A stretch of DNA of 8,244 nucleotides, from assembly GCA_021159125.1 (NCBI GenBank), contig JAGGSL010000116.1:1-8244 (forward strand), in the 5' to 3' direction. The DNA is from Thermoplasmata archaeon (lineage in GTDB: Archaea > Thermoplasmatota > E2 > UBA202 > DSCA01). This document shows positions 6,400 through 8,244 of this stretch, piece after piece. The stretch's first letter is position 1; every line of letters begins with the position of its first letter. The notes beneath the pieces were generated by a model that was not told the origin of the DNA, made no database searches, and saw only the letters and a program-made list of their open reading frames with translations. A program made the position numbers and the translations under genes.

Positions 6400-6433
6400 G
6401 CAGTTTTTCCCTGTTTTATGGAAAATCATGCAG
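6391..6433. repeat. Two 13-bp direct repeats exactly 30 bp apart
   Basis: GAAAATCATGCAG occurs at 6391-6403 and again at 6421-6433, with a period of 30 bp, close to three helical turns. Both copies are in the 158-base gap between the CitDE fusion gene and taw2. The first copy is also preceded by CTGCA, so that it forms a short inverted repeat with the terminal TGCAG. It could be a pair of binding sites for a regulator; on the minus strand each copy also holds a short T-run. Confidence 0.55.
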
Positions 6434-6444
6434 ACATTGTAAAC

Positions 6445-7566
6445 TCATGCGTCAAGTCCTGCTCTTTCCAGTACCGTTCTTGCCTTCTTTTCAACGGGCA
6501 AATCTATCATCTTTCCGTTCAGGGAAGCTGTTCCAAGCCCCTTTGCCTTTGCTTCCTCAACTGCCTCTATTATCTTCTTTGCTTCTTCTACTTCCTCATC
6601 GGTGGGAGTAAAGCATTCGTGGACAACCTCTATCTGATTCGGATGTATTATCCCTTTCCCATCAAATCCCATTTCAACTATTTTCATCGTTTCCTCTCTC
6701 AGCCCTTCCATGTTTCTGGCATCGGAATAGATGGTATCAAGAGCCTGCACTCCGTGAGCTTTTGCAGATACAACAATTTTACTTCTTGCATAAAACAATG
6801 ATTCCCATGTCCTTTTTCCGTGTATGTCTCTTGTGAAATCTTCTGCGCCGAATGCGATCGCCACAACTCTTTCGCTTGCATCTGCAATTTCAGAAACATT
6901 TTCCACGCCTCTTGCGCTCTCAACTATGGGCATTATTTTTGCATCCAGTCCTTCCTCCTCAAGTATGCCTTCGAGTATTACCACATCCTCGCCTTCCTCT
7001 GCTTTTGGCAGGCATATTCCGTGCGGCATGCCATATTTTATCACAGAGATATCTTCCTTCACGCTGTCACTATTCACTCTAATCCATAGCTCTGAGTCAC
7101 CAAAATCGACATGTTTAAGTGCATTTTTTATCAAATAGCGGGCATCTTCCTTGTGGTCGGGGGCAACAGAATCCTCAAGGTCAAGTATCAAACAGTCGCA
7201 GCCGTATACGCCGGCGCTGTTTATCATGCGGGGGCTGTTGCCGGGAACATACATCCTGCTCCTTCTCAGATTTTTGTCAATGCGTTCCCTTTCAACCATC
7301 TTATCAGGGATATCTTCCTCGCACGCCTTCCTCAATGCTGCCTCGAGCCGTGCGAGTATTACGTAATCAAGAGAGCCGTTTTCCTCCACGCTTACCATTG
7401 CCTCAACGCCTATCTCATCCATCCTTTTCTTTATCAGCTTTTCAATATGCTCCCCGAACATATCCTTTGCTTTTCCCTTTATTTCTATGCCGTTGCCCTC
7501 ATTAACCCGAACAATGCAGTCCCTCTTGTTCTCAGTTCCTGCAATTCCTTCCTTTCTTACCTTCAT
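6445..7566 (-). CDS. citE: CitD-CitE fusion, citrate lyase beta-like (acyl-CoA lyase)
   Basis: A 373-residue protein with two domains. Residues 1-82 match CitD, the acyl carrier subunit of citrate lyase: Ala-Gly-Thr at 9-11, Asp16, Phe-Gly at 37-38, Gly-Ser-Leu-Asp at 64-67, and Ala-Arg-Leu-Glu-Ala at 72-76. Residues 100-350 match CitE, the TIM-barrel lyase: Arg-Arg-Ser with Val-Pro-Gly at 101-109; Asp-Leu-Glu-Asp-Ser-Val-Ala-Pro at 129-136; Trp-Ile-Arg-Val-Asn at 161-165; Leu-Pro-Lys at 186-188; metal ligands Glu216 and Asp243 (in Gly-Ala-Glu-Asp); and Gly-Lys-Gly-Ile-Ile-His-Pro near the end. The serine that carries the phosphoribosyl-dephospho-CoA group, Ser14 in E. coli CitD, is Lys14 here, and no serine occurs before residue 59. 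The protein is therefore unlikely to act as a carrier and may cleave a free CoA thioester such as a malyl- or citramalyl-CoA. ATG 7566 follows AGGGAT. No citF, citC or citG is near. Confidence 0.88.
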   Translation of the reverse strand: MKVRKEGIAGTENKRDCIVRVNEGNGIEIKGKAKDMFGEHIEKLIKKRMDEIGVEAMVSVEENGSLDYVILARLEAALRKACEEDIPDKMVERERIDKNLRRSRMYVPGNSPRMINSAGVYGCDCLILDLEDSVAPDHKEDARYLIKNALKHVDFGDSELWIRVNSDSVKEDISVIKYGMPHGICLPKAEEGEDVVILEGILEEEGLDAKIMPIVESARGVENVSEIADASERVVAIAFGAEDFTRDIHGKRTWESLFYARSKIVVSAKAHGVQALDTIYSDARNMEGLREETMKIVEMGFDGKGIIHPNQIEVVHECFTPTDEEVEEAKKIIEAVEEAKAKGLGTASLNGKMIDLPVEKKARTVLERAGLDA

Positions 7567-7581
7567 TTTATCCCTTCTGCC

Positions 7582-8112
7582 TCATTGCCTTTCCTTAACA
7601 ATTCCTTTTGATTTAACCTTTGCGATATCAAAATCTATGAAGTCGCAGTGATGTACAATAACTGCTTCGGGCAGCCGCTCCACAAAGTCCCCTTCCTTTG
7701 AGTGAGATGCAATAATACTCACTACCTCATCCTCCAGTCCAACTTCGGAGGCAAGGGCAGCCCCACTCACCGGATGGCGGATAATCTTCCCCATGCGGGA
7801 TTTTCTCACCTCGTTGCCATTCCTTTCATACTCCAGAAGCTTTCCCACATCGTGCAGTATGGCACCTGCAAGAAGCAAATCCATGTTGACATCTTTCCTC
7901 ACTTTTCCAACAGCATATGCCATCTCTGCAACCCTGTTTACATGGCCAACGAAACTTCCAGCATCGGGCAGCAAAAGGGTGAACGGTATTTCATGAATAT
8001 CTTTCCATCCGCCTCTTTCCGTTGCAACCTCCCAGCATTTTATGACTTTTTCTCTTAGCCTCTCATCTTTTATTTCCTTTATCAGCGGAAATATTTCCTC
8101 AAATTTCTCCAT
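7582..8112 (-). CDS. HD-domain metal-dependent phosphohydrolase
   Basis: A 176-residue protein made largely of an HD domain. HD proteins use a metal centre to hydrolyse phosphate esters, often of nucleotides; the substrate here is unknown. The ligands are seen in order: His57; His87-Asp88 followed by Val-Gly-Lys; His113 in Arg-His-Pro; His137 in Ala-Ser-His-Ser; and Asp157. The extra histidines at 113 and 137 fit the two-metal HD type, as in RNase Y-like and HD-GYP-like proteins, but the Gly-Tyr-Pro motif of HD-GYP is absent. There is no membrane segment or second domain; residues 1-45 form a helical lead-in. The ATG at 8112 lies about 25 bp from a TATA-like element, so the message may be leaderless. 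The CitDE fusion starts 15 bases after its stop, which suggests an operon. Confidence 0.85.
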   Translation of the reverse strand: MEKFEEIFPLIKEIKDERLREKVIKCWEVATERGGWKDIHEIPFTLLLPDAGSFVGHVNRVAEMAYAVGKVRKDVNMDLLLAGAILHDVGKLLEYERNGNEVRKSRMGKIIRHPVSGAALASEVGLEDEVVSIIASHSKEGDFVERLPEAVIVHHCDFIDFDIAKVKSKGIVKERQ

Positions 8113-8128
8113 TGGAATTGAATGATGT

Positions 8129-8143
8129 AAAAATATTAAAAAT
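8129..8143 (-). promoter_or_regulatory. Probable promoter of the HD-CitDE operon
   Basis: The minus strand reads TTTTTAATATTTTTA here, a TATA-like AT-rich box centred about 25 bases before ATG 8112. This places the transcript start at or next to the start codon. No ribosome site precedes the ATG, which agrees with a leaderless message. Confidence 0.45.
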
Positions 8144-8151
8144 TAACCCAT

Positions 8152-8167
8152 GCGAAATTCTTATACA
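8152..8167 (+). promoter_or_regulatory. TATA box and BRE of the right-edge gene
   Basis: GCGAAAT (BRE-like) followed by TCTTATACA (TATA-like) would start transcription around 8188. The ribosome site AAGGTG is at 8189-8194, seven bases before ATG 8202. It is divergent from, and within 25 bp of, the promoter of the HD gene. Confidence 0.5.
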
Positions 8168-8201
8168 TCCTAAACTCATTAAGGTCATAAGGTGTTCCAA
8201 C

Positions 8202-8244
8202 ATGCTCAAGAAAATAATTGCCATAGCTCTGGCAGGAATTTTGT
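8202..8244 (+). CDS. Start of an exported or membrane protein (cut by window)
   Basis: Only the first 14 codons are present. They encode Met-Leu-Lys-Lys followed by a run of Ile, Ala, Leu and Gly, the charged-then-hydrophobic pattern of a signal peptide or N-terminal membrane anchor. A good ribosome site (AAGGTG, seven bases upstream) and a TATA-like box at 8160-8167 support the start. The function cannot be judged. Confidence 0.6.
   Translation, partial: MLKKIIAIALAGIL

Noticed and set aside
6391..6433. Start of a CRISPR array
   Set aside because: There are only two 13-base copies with a 17-base spacer; repeats and spacers are both too short and no cas gene is near.
1..8244. A mobile element, defence island or biosynthetic cluster
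   Set aside because: No transposase, integrase, terminal repeats, toxin-antitoxin pair or nuclease-helicase set was found; most genes are housekeeping.

Overview
The window is a compact stretch of an archaeal, probably euryarchaeal, chromosome. The evidence is a RadA recombinase of archaeal type, a wyosine-pathway tRNA enzyme of the Taw2 type, and TATA boxes about 25 bp from the expected transcript starts, some placed so that the transcript would be nearly leaderless. A complete HypE implies an organism with a [NiFe] hydrogenase. The lineage cannot be fixed from the sequence; a Thermoplasmatota-like or methanogen-related euryarchaeon would fit. No rRNA, tRNA, CRISPR array, transposon or phage gene was seen, and no gene-free stretch exceeds 300 bases.

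Layout. Positions 8-1607 (minus strand) hold two exported or membrane proteins of unknown function in one short operon: a 339-residue secreted protein with two EF-hand loops, then a small protein with a signal peptide and a hydrophobic C-terminal half. The operon has a TATA box followed directly by nine consecutive G:C pairs. Divergent from it, positions 1788-3219 (plus strand) carry a pyrF-pyrE pair for the last two steps of UMP synthesis; both proteins depart from the usual active-site signatures. Converging on them, positions 3245-6286 (minus strand) contain, in order of transcription, taw2 (tRNA-Phe wyosine modification), radA (homologous recombination) and hypE (hydrogenase cofactor maturation). 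radA and hypE are one base apart, and radA has its own promoter. Further upstream on the same strand, positions 6445-8112 hold an HD-domain phosphohydrolase followed 15 bases later by a CitD-CitE fusion. At the right edge a plus-strand gene begins with a hydrophobic signal-like N-terminus and is cut off by the window.

How the genes work together. pyrF and pyrE form one metabolic unit. taw2, radA and hypE look like ordinary archaeal housekeeping neighbours without a shared pathway. The HD protein and the CitDE fusion are probably co-transcribed; their joint role is unknown. I see no multi-gene defence or mobile system. The points most worth a second look are the CitD domain that lost its prosthetic-group serine while fused to CitE, the altered signatures in both pyrimidine enzymes, and the G:C homopolymer in the promoter of the surface-protein operon.
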